A program made the translations under genes and the position numbers. Positions 41,716-50,322 of a stretch of DNA of 64,000 nt are shown piece after piece; the stretch's first letter is position 1, and every line of letters starts with the position of its first letter. The stretch covers positions 22,360 to 86,359 of the forward strand of contig NZ_FMID01000055.1 in assembly GCF_900095385.1 (NCBI RefSeq). Reading direction: 5' to 3'. The notes under the pieces are model-generated. The model worked only from the letters and a program-made list of their open reading frames with translations. It searched no databases and was not told the DNA's origin. The stretch comes from Methanoculleus chikugoensis (GTDB lineage Archaea > Halobacteriota > Methanomicrobia > Methanomicrobiales > Methanoculleaceae).

Positions 41716-43251
41716 TCACTCGGCAATCTTCCTCGCCACCCGCCTCCCGTCCCTTCGCCAGACCACCAGAAACGACGAGAGGACGGCGAGCGTGTAGCAG
41801 GCCCAGAAGAGCGGAATCGCCGTCCCGGAGTCCGGGCCGAGCGCGACCGCCCGCACAATGCCGACGGCCATCGATACCAGGACGGCCGCAATCACGAGGA
41901 GAACCGGCCCAATCCGGACACGGGTGGATCCTGAGGCCACCTTCGGCGTCACGACGAACGGGAGCTCCTTTCCCGAGACGGCGTACCAGATCGCCCGGGC
42001 ATAGACGAAGGCGAGGGTGTTGAAGATCGCCTGCGAGAACGCGAGGTCATGGAGGAAGTACTGCCGCTCGCGGATGCTGACGACGACCTGGATCGCGATC
42101 ACCACGACGAGCACCACGGCGAAGACCGGGGGAACCCAGACGGGGAGGATGGGGATGCCGAAGAAGAGCGTCGCGACGGGGAGGAGGAAGAGCACCACGT
42201 TCACCCCTCCAAGCAGGTAGATCGAGACCGTAACGAGGAACTCAAGCCAGTGCGCTGCGGTCATGCTCCGGGGCTGCGCCACGAGTTGCCGGAGGATCGT
42301 CCCGAGAAGCTGGGTGTTCCCGTACGCCCAGCGGAGTTGCTGCGTGAAGTATGCGGCGAGGTTCGGCGGCGCAACGCCCTCCGCGTAGACGGCATCGAGA
42401 AAGACTCCCCGGCGGCCCCGGAGGTGGAACGCAAACGACGTGGCGATGTCTTCGGCGATGCACACCTCGTCCATCCCGCCGACGGCGGCGAGATGGCTCA
42501 CCCGGAAGAGGCAGTTCGAGCCTGTCAGCATGGCGGTATCGTTGACGGAGAGCCCCCGGCAGACGTGCTTGTTGTAGATGTGCTGCTGGTAGGAGAACGT
42601 GACGCTTATCGGGTCGTGGGGCTCCGTTCGGAAGAACTGCGGGGTCTGGACGAAGGATACGGCCGGGTCGGCCTCAAGGATGGGAACAAGGTCGGCGAGG
42701 ATCTCCGGCTTCACCCTCTGGTCGGCGTCGATGACCAGGAGGTACGGCGTATCGGCGTCGAGATGCGAGAGGGCGTGATTGATCGCTCCCGCCTTGAACC
42801 CGCTTCTGTGGTCGCGGTGGAGATAAGAAAGGCCGTACCGGCGGCATATGTCCTGCATTGAGGCGCGTCTCCGCGTATCCGTGGAGTCGTCGAGGAGGAA
42901 GATGCGGAAATCCGGGTATTTGATCGCCGTGCATGCCCGGACACAGGGCTCGACCACGTCCGGCTCCTCGTTGTAGACCGGGATGAAGACCGCGACGGGA
43001 GGGGGCGGTGCACCCGGCTCTTGCGGTGCCGTGGGACGGTAGGCATAGATCGACCGCAGGAGGTGATCGGCGTAGCTCACGAACTGGATCACCCCGAACG
43101 CCGTGACAGCGACGAGAAAGAGCGAGAGAGCCCTCGCAAGAAGGCTCCAGCCGGCTCCGGTCAGTATGAGGTGCAGATCGCGGAGGAAGAGGACCGCGAG
43201 CAGCACCATCAGCGTGGCGGTAAAGAGCGAGATACGTGCTGCCGTCTTCAT
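41716..43251 (-). CDS. Membrane glycosyltransferase, family 2 (cellulose synthase-like)
   Basis: 511 residues. Two N-terminal helices, then a cytosolic GT2 domain with VAVFIPVYNEEPDVVEP, FLLDDSTD, VIDADQR (the DxD-type metal site) and QLRWAYGNTQLL, the QxxRW acceptor motif of processive synthases. Four or five membrane helices close the protein. It probably polymerises or exports a polysaccharide; no partner genes (PilZ, secretion) are nearby. The ATG at 43251 was chosen; upstream sequence lacks family similarity. Confidence 0.9.
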   Translation of the reverse strand: MKTAARISLFTATLMVLLAVLFLRDLHLILTGAGWSLLARALSLFLVAVTAFGVIQFVSYADHLLRSIYAYRPTAPQEPGAPPPPVAVFIPVYNEEPDVVEPCVRACTAIKYPDFRIFLLDDSTDTRRRASMQDICRRYGLSYLHRDHRSGFKAGAINHALSHLDADTPYLLVIDADQRVKPEILADLVPILEADPAVSFVQTPQFFRTEPHDPISVTFSYQQHIYNKHVCRGLSVNDTAMLTGSNCLFRVSHLAAVGGMDEVCIAEDIATSFAFHLRGRRGVFLDAVYAEGVAPPNLAAYFTQQLRWAYGNTQLLGTILRQLVAQPRSMTAAHWLEFLVTVSIYLLGGVNVVLFLLPVATLFFGIPILPVWVPPVFAVVLVVVIAIQVVVSIRERQYFLHDLAFSQAIFNTLAFVYARAIWYAVSGKELPFVVTPKVASGSTRVRIGPVLLVIAAVLVSMAVGIVRAVALGPDSGTAIPLFWACYTLAVLSSFLVVWRRDGRRVARKIAE

Positions 43252-43401
43252 GGAAGATCCACCGCGGTCTGGCTGGTATCGTGCAGAGACACCCTGCGCA
43301 ACCCGGATGCAGCCCGGGTGCAACGGAAGGCGCGAGGCGGCCCGGATACCATCCATCATACCGGAGTAGTTAAAGGTTTCGGGTCTGGCCGATCCGTAGC
43401 C

Positions 43402-43584
43402 CTAAAACGGCCTTCCCGGCCCTTTAACCGTTACGGCGAACTGCAGGCCCCGGACCTTCCCGATGACTTTTGCGTGCATTAGGGGGCCGGTATCGGGATA
43501 CCTCGGCCGCGTGCGACGGCAGAGGGGGCAGGCGAACAGTATCTCCGACAGACCGACAAACACCGACACTATGAAATAGATCAC
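43402..43584 (-). CDS. Small membrane/cysteine peptide (candidate)
   Basis: 60 residues in the 347-base gap between divergent GT2 and SOD genes. One hydrophobic N-terminal helix (IYFIVSVFVGLSEILFA) is followed by a CPLC pair and a basic tail. AAAAGGAG lies immediately before the GTG at 43584, slightly too close; GTG at 43569 or 43560 is possible. The rest of the gap shows no other feature. Confidence 0.35.
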   Translation of the reverse strand: MIYFIVSVFVGLSEILFACPLCRRTRPRYPDTGPLMHAKVIGKVRGLQFAVTVKGPGRPF

Positions 43585-43598
43585 GCTCCTTTTGAGAA

Positions 43599-44240
43599 AT
43601 GATTGCTATGACAGCACAGAAGATGGCAACTGCATCGTTGAAGAAGTACGAGCTGCCGCCGCTGCCGTATGCGCCCGATGCGCTCGAACCCCACATATCG
43701 AAGGAACAGCTCTCCCTGCACCACGATAAGCATCACCAGGCCTACGTGACCGGGGCGAACGCCGACCTCGAAAAACTGGAGAAGGCACGGCAAGACGGCA
43801 CCGAAGTCGATATGAAGGCGATCTTAAAGGAACTCTCGTTCAACATCGGCGGCCACGTCCTGCACACCCTCTTCTGGCCGACGATGGCCCCGGCCGGAAA
43901 GGGCGGCGGCGGAACCCCGGGCGGCGCGCTTGCCGACCTGATAGACCGGGAGTGGGGTTCCTTCGACCGGTTCAAGGCCGAGTTCACGAAGGCGGCCGCG
44001 AGCACCGAGGGGTCCGGGTGGGCGGCACTGGCCTACGACACCATGACCGACCGTCCCATGATCATGCAGATCGAGAAGCACAACAACCACGTCTACCCGA
44101 CGTTCCAGATCCTGATGGTGCTCGACGTCTGGGAGCACGCCTACTACATCGACCACAAGAACAACCGGGCCGGGTTCATCGACGCCTTCTGGAACGTTGT
44201 GAACTGGGACACAGTGAACAAACGGCTGGAGAACCTCTGA
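43599..44240 (+). CDS. sod: Superoxide dismutase (Fe/Mn type)
   Basis: 213 residues. Metal ligands of the Fe/Mn family are all visible: His in [11 protein letters not shown], His in [10 protein letters not shown], and Asp/His in [26 protein letters not shown] and [10 protein letters not shown] are also typical. It protects a strict anaerobe from superoxide. Start could be 43599 or the Met at 43608. Metal preference is not clear from sequence. A T6 run after the stop is a likely terminator. Confidence 0.97.
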   Translation: MIAMTAQKMATASLKKYELPPLPYAPDALEPHISKEQLSLHHDKHHQAYVTGANADLEKLEKARQDGTEVDMKAILKELSFNIGGHVLHTLFWPTMAPAGKGGGGTPGGALADLIDREWGSFDRFKAEFTKAAASTEGSGWAALAYDTMTDRPMIMQIEKHNNHVYPTFQILMVLDVWEHAYYIDHKNNRAGFIDAFWNVVNWDTVNKRLENL

Positions 44241-44247
44241 CCACCTC

Positions 44248-44253
44248 TTTTTT
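44248..44253 (+). terminator. T-tract terminator after sod
   Basis: CTCTTTTTT begins 6 bases after the sod stop codon. Confidence 0.4.
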
Positions 44254-44525
44254 CCCGGCTACGTGCGCCGCACCCGAGCGGCGAACCGGCTGCACCTCCG
44301 GATAGACTCCGGCACCCGTTTGCCCCGGAGGCGCCGTGCGGCGTCCTCATATCCAAACAATTAAGTAGTCATCGCAAGAGGTAGCGGCGACGTTAGCAGT
44401 GGGGGAAGGAATGGATCGGTACCGTAGGCGATATACCCTTAGTTTAACCTGTGCTCGCTCTCCTGGGAGAGGGGCAACCGCCCGTTCGTATATGCGCAGA
44501 GCAGGGGCGATCCCCGGGATCGACC

Positions 44526-45974
44526 ATGCCGGGTAGGGCCATCCCCGCACCGGACCAGGAGATGATCCGGAACGCGATCACGGACGGGGCCATACGTCAC
44601 CTGCTCCACGAAGAAGACCCGCGGCTCCGGAACTTCCGGCTCTGCAACGCATGCGGTTCCTGCACACCCTACTGCCCGGCACGGATCAACGATCCCGGCG
44701 CGAACGGAGACCCGGGTTACCTTGCACGCCGGGTGACCGCGGCCCTCCAGGCAGGCAGACGCCCGGGGCTCGATCTTGCCGAATGCGTCCAGTGCTACTC
44801 CTGCGAGACCGTCTGCCCGCGCTCCGTCAGTATCGGCGGGATCATCAACGCCGTCTACGAGACGGAACGCCTGCAGCCGGTCTTTCGAAGGATGCTCCTC
44901 GACCGGGGGGGCCTTCCTCCCCGGGCATTTCTTCCGCTCTACACGGGGAGGGGGCACCTCCGGAAGTTTATCGCAAAGGCGATCCGCTACCCGTACCCGG
45001 CGGACGGCAGGGCGATCGACGAGGCCCGGCGGCTGCTGCTCCGCCCGGTCGACGCGTCGGCCTTCTCGGTGCCCGGACACCTCCCGCTGAGGCAACCGCT
45101 CGCCCGTCCCGACCGGGTCTTTCACCTCAACTCCTGCTGCGCTTTCAACTACCCCGGCGCGGATCTCTCGCAGAAGATGATCCTTGCCGCCCTCGGCATC
45201 CGTTACGAGACCTCGCGGATGCAGACCTGCTGCGGGGGCGCCCCGCACTACATGGGCGGAGCAGGTTTTGCCGACCGGCTGCTCCTCACCGCACGAAACC
45301 TCAGCGTCATCCATGACGCGTTCGAACCCGGCGGCGAGATCGCCGTGACCGGGATATGCCCGACCTGCAGCGACTCGTATGCCGCCGCACTCGATGTGCT
45401 CTCGCACAACGCCAACAGGGAAGTGGTGAACGAAGCGCTGGCGAGGATCGGCCGGGAGGTGACCGACCCCGGGGCGTTTTCGGTGGCAAACGTCCTCGAC
45501 CTCTATCCCCTCTATCTCGACGAACTCCGGCGGCTCGTCGAGACGCGGCTCACCGGGCTCGCCGTCGGGGTGCACGTCAGCTGCCACTACCGGAAGATGA
45601 ACGGCACCCTTGCCGTCCCGCCGGGGCTGCAGGATCTCACGGCGGTGACGGGAGCGAAGATCACGAGAAGCGTGATGGAGCACTACTGCTGCGGCGGGGT
45701 CAAGAACCTCTTCGACCGGCACCGGAACGGCCGCCCCGGGGAACTCTCCCGGCTGAACCGGCTCGTCCGCCGGGATTTCATGAACCGCCGCCTGGACGTG
45801 ATGGTCGTCGACTGTCCGGGGTGCGAACTGGTCTACGACCACATGGGCGTGCCGGTCCTCCATATCACCGAACTCCTGGCACTCGCAATGGGCGCCGACC
45901 CGAGGGAGACGGTCTGCATCCAGGGGCACCTGACCTCGCTATCTCCGGCACTCGACCGGATAGGGATCCGTTAG
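44526..45974 (+). CDS. HdrCB-like iron-sulfur protein (fused ferredoxin + CCG domains)
   Basis: About 482 residues. The N-terminal part is HdrC-like with two [4Fe-4S] motifs (CNACGSCTPYCPAR and CVQCYSCETVCPRS). The C-terminal part is HdrB-like with two CCG domains (NSCCAF ... TCCGGAPH ... CPTC, and SCHYRK ... YCCGGVK ... DCPGCE), which in HdrB hold the non-cubane clusters that reduce CoM-S-S-CoB. The fusion resembles HdrD/GlpC/LutA-type proteins. No HdrE or flavoprotein gene is adjacent, so its partner and substrate are unknown. I chose the ATG at 44526; the frame is open from a GTG at 44451, and neither has a strong ribosome site. Confidence 0.83.
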   Translation: MPGRAIPAPDQEMIRNAITDGAIRHLLHEEDPRLRNFRLCNACGSCTPYCPARINDPGANGDPGYLARRVTAALQAGRRPGLDLAECVQCYSCETVCPRSVSIGGIINAVYETERLQPVFRRMLLDRGGLPPRAFLPLYTGRGHLRKFIAKAIRYPYPADGRAIDEARRLLLRPVDASAFSVPGHLPLRQPLARPDRVFHLNSCCAFNYPGADLSQKMILAALGIRYETSRMQTCCGGAPHYMGGAGFADRLLLTARNLSVIHDAFEPGGEIAVTGICPTCSDSYAAALDVLSHNANREVVNEALARIGREVTDPGAFSVANVLDLYPLYLDELRRLVETRLTGLAVGVHVSCHYRKMNGTLAVPPGLQDLTAVTGAKITRSVMEHYCCGGVKNLFDRHRNGRPGELSRLNRLVRRDFMNRRLDVMVVDCPGCELVYDHMGVPVLHITELLALAMGADPRETVCIQGHLTSLSPALDRIGIR

Positions 45975-46160
45975 GGGAGATGGATCCCGGTGGAGGATGC
46001 GCGATCCCCGTCACGAAGGGCGGCAGGGTTCGCGGCACCAAACGGCCGGGTGCGGTCAGCGGCACGGCCGCGGCCATCTTTGCGCGACCGGCCGAAACTG
46101 CAGACGGTCCGGCACCGACCGGGCCGCCACCGCAAATACCTTATTACCGGGAACACGATT

Positions 46161-46171
46161 TGTTTATATAA
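46161..46171 (+). promoter_or_regulatory. TATA box of the histidine kinase gene
   Basis: TGTTTATATAA is a near-ideal archaeal box. Transcription would start near 46190, which supports the ATG at 46211 rather than the in-frame Met at 46175. Confidence 0.65.
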
Positions 46172-46210
46172 CGTTTGCAGGATAAAAACATCAAAGGGCA
46201 GGATACCCGT

Positions 46211-47818
46211 ATGAATAGAGCGGATTCGATATCTACCATATCTCAAGAGGCATTTCGGATTCTCGACGAGCCCGGCGCAGGCATTCTCGTGCTCGATCGG
46301 CAGATGCAGGTCTTCTGGGCAAATGCATTTGCCATGGATCTCCTCTCTACAAGCGAAGAGGAGATCCTCGGATTCGACGCCCGCCGGGTCCTCGACGCGC
46401 ATCTGACGCCGCTCCTGCAGGAGAGGGATGCTGCCGGGAGGCTCCTTGCCACGATGAATAACGGAACCGGGATACCCGGCCTCGACCTCTCGGTGCAGGA
46501 CCCGCGGGGGGAAGAACGACAGATCGTCTATTCCAGCCGGAAGATCGAGCGGGGAGCGTTTGCAGGGATGTGGGTGCTCTGCATGCGGGACGTCACCGAG
46601 CAAAGACCGGCAAACGAAGGGCTGCTCTCCGCGAACAGACAACTCCAGGTCTTAAACCAGATCATGGGGGTATCCGCGTCGTCCCTCTCGCTCGACGAAC
46701 TGCTCGAAACGTCGCTCTCAAAGACCCTCGATCTCCTCGGGTTCGACCTGGGGCTGACGTACCTCCTGAACCCGGAACGGACAATGGCGCTCCCGCGTTA
46801 CCACCGCGGCGTCCCGGAGTGCTACCTCGCCCGGAGCAGGACGATCAAAGTTCATCACTGGCCCTGGAACTTCGTCTTCGTTGCCGGGCAGCCGCGCTAC
46901 CTTGAACTGCAGGGCGAGGGAGGCACGATCGAGGACGAGATCCTCGCCTCGCTCGGGGTCGCCACCCTTGCCTGCATCCCGATCCTTGCGGAATCGGTCG
47001 TGGTCGGCGCGCTCTTCCTCGGGAGCAGGAAGGCCGGGGGGTTCCGGGCCGAAGAACGCCGCCTCCTCGAGGCGATCGGACAGGAGATCGGGTCGGGCGT
47101 TCTGCGGAGCATGCTCCACAAGCGGCTGGAGGCGGCCCACCGCGAGACGAACCTCTACCTGGACGTCATGACCCACGACATCAAGAACGCGGAGAACGTC
47201 GCGAACCTCTACTGCGACCTCCTGCTCGATACGCTGGAGGGCGACGTCGCCCGGTACGCACGGGGGCTCAAGGAGAGTATCCGCAAAAGCAGCGGCATTC
47301 TCCAGAACGTCTCGACCATCCGCCGGATTCACCAGGAGCCGCCCGACCTGAAACCGATCCATCTCGGCCACGTGATCAGGGCGCAGATCGAGCGCACCCC
47401 GGAAGCAGCCATCTCGTTTGACGGCACCACGGCGGAGGTCCGGGCCGACGACCTGCTCCCCGAGGTCTTTACTAATCTCATCGGCAACGCCGTGAAGCAC
47501 GGCGGGCCGGACGCCGGGATCGCGATCCGCGTGGAGGACTGCCCCGATGAGGACCACACGGTGGTGGTGACCGTGGAGGACACCGGCCCCGGCGTCCCCG
47601 ACGCTATGAAAGAGACGATCTTCGACCGGTTCAGGCAGGGCAGGAACCAGGGATGCGGGGAAGGGCTCGGCCTGTACATCGTCGGGATACTGCTCGACCG
47701 CTACGGCGGTCGGATCTGGGTTGAGGACCGGGTGGAAGGCCGGCCCGACCTCGGGGCGTCGTTTCGGTTCACGCTGCGCGAAGTGGTGCACGACGGGGAC
47801 GCCGGGTATGAGGAGTGA
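46211..47818 (+). CDS. Soluble sensor histidine kinase (PAS-GAF-HisKA-HATPase)
   Basis: 535 residues, no membrane helices. A PAS domain (about 10-130, EPGAGILVLDRQMQVFWANAFA) is followed by a GAF domain (about 150-300). The phospho-acceptor helix is YLDVMTHDIKNAENVANLY with H as site. The ATPase has an N box (EVFTNLIGNAVKHGG), G1 (VEDTGPGVPD) and G2 (GCGEGLGLYIV). No response regulator gene is adjacent, as is common for methanogen kinases. The signal is unknown. Confidence 0.92.
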   Translation: MNRADSISTISQEAFRILDEPGAGILVLDRQMQVFWANAFAMDLLSTSEEEILGFDARRVLDAHLTPLLQERDAAGRLLATMNNGTGIPGLDLSVQDPRGEERQIVYSSRKIERGAFAGMWVLCMRDVTEQRPANEGLLSANRQLQVLNQIMGVSASSLSLDELLETSLSKTLDLLGFDLGLTYLLNPERTMALPRYHRGVPECYLARSRTIKVHHWPWNFVFVAGQPRYLELQGEGGTIEDEILASLGVATLACIPILAESVVVGALFLGSRKAGGFRAEERRLLEAIGQEIGSGVLRSMLHKRLEAAHRETNLYLDVMTHDIKNAENVANLYCDLLLDTLEGDVARYARGLKESIRKSSGILQNVSTIRRIHQEPPDLKPIHLGHVIRAQIERTPEAAISFDGTTAEVRADDLLPEVFTNLIGNAVKHGGPDAGIAIRVEDCPDEDHTVVVTVEDTGPGVPDAMKETIFDRFRQGRNQGCGEGLGLYIVGILLDRYGGRIWVEDRVEGRPDLGASFRFTLREVVHDGDAGYEE

Positions 47819-47838
47819 GACCCTTCACACCGGGAACC

Positions 47839-49257
47839 TCACGCCGCCGTCGCTCCGGCCTGCCCGATCAGGAGTCCGGCCGAGTACCGGCGCGCCCAGG
47901 CATACCCGAGCGCCGCGCCGATCGCGTTTCCTGCGGCAACTCCCCACCAGATGCCGGATAGGCCGAGCCCGAGAACGGCGGCAAACATCCAGGCAAAGAG
48001 GATGGATAGGACGATGTTCTGCAGAAGCGTGATCGTAAGAGACCGTGCTCCAAGGCCCGTCCCCTGGAAGAACGACGCCGAGAAGAGCCCGAACCCGACC
48101 ATGGGGTAGACGAGGCTCATGACCCGGAGGTAGGTCGTCAGCTCGGGAGCGATCACGGCGGCGTCGCCCGCCGTGAAGAGTGCGGCAATCAGGGGGGCGA
48201 AGGCGAACGTGGCCATGGCAAGCCCGATACCGATCCCGAGACCGAGCCGTGCGGCGAACCGAAGTGCGGTCTCCATCCGTGCGTACGCCCGGGCCCCATA
48301 GGTGGCGGCGGTGACCGCGACCACCGCCGACGATATGGCAAGGATCGGCGTCAGACCGATGCTCACGACCCGCCACCCGACCGAGTAGACGGCGACGCCG
48401 TCGGTGCTCGCTATGAGAACGATGACGCCGTTCAAGATCAGTGCCATCAGGGCGAGCGCCAGCTGCTCGGCTGCTGCGGGAAGACCGACCTGCAGGACGT
48501 CCCGCGCGACTGCAGCGTCCGGACAGAATCCCCGGAAGCATAGAGAGATGTAGGTATCTCTCTTCACGAAGAGCCAGTAGACCATCGGGACGGCGGCGAT
48601 GACCTCCGCGAGGATGGTCGCCCAGGCTGCGCCGGCGATTCCCATATCGAGCCCGTAGATCAGGATCGGGTCGAGGACGATGTTCGCCACCGCTCCCGCC
48701 GCCATGGCGTACATCGTCCGCTTCGCATCGCCTTCGCCGTGCATGAGCGCGTAGGCGACCTCGCCGAAGAGGAGGGCGAACGTCCCGAGGAAGAGGATCC
48801 GTGCGTATTCCGTGGCGAGACCGACGGCGTCGCCCGCTCCCATGAGGACGAAGATGTCATGGGCAAAGAGGTAGAGCGGGATGGTGACGACGACGGCAAG
48901 CACGGTCATCAGGAGGATGGTGTGCATCGCAACGCTGCTCGCGCCGGCCCTGTTGCGGGCGCCGATCATCCGGGCGAGCGCCGCTTCCCCGCCGGTCCCG
49001 AGGCCGCTCGCTAACCCGATGGTTATGATGAAGAGCGGGAATGAGAACCCGACGGCGGCAAGAGCGTCTGCACCGAGACCCGCGACCCAGAACGCGTCGA
49101 CGACGTTGTAGAGGGTCATGAGGGTCATCGCGATCATCATCGGCACTGAGAGCCGGAGGATCGCGGTCTTCGGATCGGCGAGGAGTATCTTTGTTCCTTC
49201 TGTTTCTTTCTGGTTACTACTTGAGGGTGTATCGTCTTCTGAATCACTTGTCGGCAT
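47839..49257 (-). CDS. MATE family efflux transporter
   Basis: 472 residues with 12 predicted helices. The MATE pattern is seen in LRLSVPMMIAMTLMTLYNVVDAFWVAGLG and its counterpart in the second half (LQVGLPAAAEQLALALMALIL), each read in parts. It would export cationic compounds using a Na+ or H+ gradient; substrate unknown. The first 25 residues are a polar Ser/Asp/Glu-rich tail. Its 3' end is convergent with the histidine kinase, 20 bases apart. Confidence 0.92.
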   Translation of the reverse strand: MPTSDSEDDTPSSSNQKETEGTKILLADPKTAILRLSVPMMIAMTLMTLYNVVDAFWVAGLGADALAAVGFSFPLFIITIGLASGLGTGGEAALARMIGARNRAGASSVAMHTILLMTVLAVVVTIPLYLFAHDIFVLMGAGDAVGLATEYARILFLGTFALLFGEVAYALMHGEGDAKRTMYAMAAGAVANIVLDPILIYGLDMGIAGAAWATILAEVIAAVPMVYWLFVKRDTYISLCFRGFCPDAAVARDVLQVGLPAAAEQLALALMALILNGVIVLIASTDGVAVYSVGWRVVSIGLTPILAISSAVVAVTAATYGARAYARMETALRFAARLGLGIGIGLAMATFAFAPLIAALFTAGDAAVIAPELTTYLRVMSLVYPMVGFGLFSASFFQGTGLGARSLTITLLQNIVLSILFAWMFAAVLGLGLSGIWWGVAAGNAIGAALGYAWARRYSAGLLIGQAGATAA

Positions 49258-49620
49258 ACATATCGCCTGCTGGCGTGCCCGCGCCGCGGGCTCCCGGAGA
49301 GATAGGGAACCGGTTATCAGGCGGTTTGGGCATCGTGCCTGTCTGCGGATTTTGATTGCCGGATGCGCCCGGGGAACGCGACTGAACGGAAAGCGGCTGG
49401 TTAATAGCCGCCCTCAATTATCCGATTTCCTGGCGCTATAGGGCAATACAAGAAAAATGTGGGCGCGGATCAGTAGATATACCTTCGCATCAGGCGGATC
49501 GAGACGAACTCTAAAACGTCCTGCTCCGGCGGCTGCGAGCCCGGTCGACGGGCATCCGGGTTCGCGGAAGGCCGGCGGGGTGCAGCAGCGTGCCGGAGAG
49601 ATTCAACCGGAAAAGACGGA
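49258..49620. other. Intergenic region without recognised feature
   Basis: 363 bases upstream of the MATE gene and downstream of the ATP-cone gene. An A/T-rich patch (CAATTATCCGATTTCC, about 49413-49428) and GTAGATATACC (about 49472-49482) are the only promoter-like sequences. No RNA gene or repeat was found. Confidence 0.5.
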
Positions 49621-49908
49621 TCAGCGGGCAGGCACTCCCACGGCCGCCACCCCGCGTTTCTTCACGGCGCGGTCGTAGATGAGCCAGTTCTCTTCCCACT
49701 CCGGGTTCCGGTCATGGAGCTGCTCGAGCACCTGCCGCCGGATCTCGCCGGAAGGCATCCCGTCGTAGACGATCCGTTCGACGGCTTCGCCGATCGCCCT
49801 TGCCTCCTGTGGCGGCGCCCCGGACTTCAGCGCGCTCACGATCACCTTCTCCCGCACGAACGGTTCTCTCCTGCCGTCGGCCTTGACCACATCAACCAGT
49901 TCAATCAC
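49621..49908 (-). CDS. Stand-alone ATP-cone domain protein
   Basis: 95 residues forming a single ATP-cone: VVKADGRREPFVREKVIVSALKSG then AIGEAVERIV and a C-terminal helix. ATP-cones sense ATP/dATP in NrdR and ribonucleotide reductase; here no zinc ribbon or reductase domain is attached and no nrd gene is nearby. It may be a nucleotide-sensing partner protein. The start is the Met of MIELVDVVKADGR. Confidence 0.8.
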   Translation of the reverse strand: MIELVDVVKADGRREPFVREKVIVSALKSGAPPQEARAIGEAVERIVYDGMPSGEIRRQVLEQLHDRNPEWEENWLIYDRAVKKRGVAAVGVPAR

Positions 49909-49947
49909 CTCGGGACGGGGGGCGGACGGGAGTCATAACCTTTCCGG

Positions 49948-50322
49948 TTACCGCCGCCGCGGGGGAGACGGCTTGAGGAGTTCCGTTGCGGATGCAACTC
50001 CTTTCAGCCCCTCCCTGAGGAAGAGAATCCCGAAGACCGATTCGACCAGCGTCCCCTTGGCGTGGTTGATCGTTCGTGCGCTCCTCGGGATCTCCGCATC
50101 GAAATGAATCCGGTGCTCGTAGAGGTTCCAGCGGTCGCAGAGCAGGGCGAGGTTCGAGTTCCGGTCGTATGCCTTCCGGTTTCGGGTCAGGACTCCCGCT
50201 TTCGCGAGATCGGGAGCCCGGATTGCCGGGAGGAGACCGATCTTTAAGGCAGCATCGCCGATCCACGCGAGCGCCACGGGCGGATCCCACGTAAGCCAGC
50301 GGTGCATCCCTGTGCCCGTCAC
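49948..50322 (-). CDS. Degenerate RNase III-like domain protein
   Basis: About 124 residues. The segments PPVALAWIGDAALKIGLL and KGTLVESVFGILFLREG align with the two signature helices of RNase III (typical forms LEFLGDAVLEL and ADTVEALIGAIYLDGG). The Asp of GDA and the Glu of VES are kept, but the first Glu and second Asp of the catalytic quartet appear replaced (Ala/Leu and Thr). GTG at 50322 overlaps the upstream stop (GTGA) and is preferred; ATG at 50307 is possible. Archaeal RNase III domain proteins are rare and little studied. Confidence 0.65.
   Translation of the reverse strand: MTGTGMHRWLTWDPPVALAWIGDAALKIGLLPAIRAPDLAKAGVLTRNRKAYDRNSNLALLCDRWNLYEHRIHFDAEIPRSARTINHAKGTLVESVFGILFLREGLKGVASATELLKPSPPRRR

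Noticed and set aside
39822..41891. 689-codon minus-strand open frame opposite the acyl-CoA synthetase
   Set aside because: Asp/Arg-rich shadow without motifs; the plus strand encodes a complete enzyme.
44439..45929. 496-codon minus-strand frame opposite the HdrCB-like gene
   Set aside because: No family features; the cysteine motifs on the plus strand are decisive.
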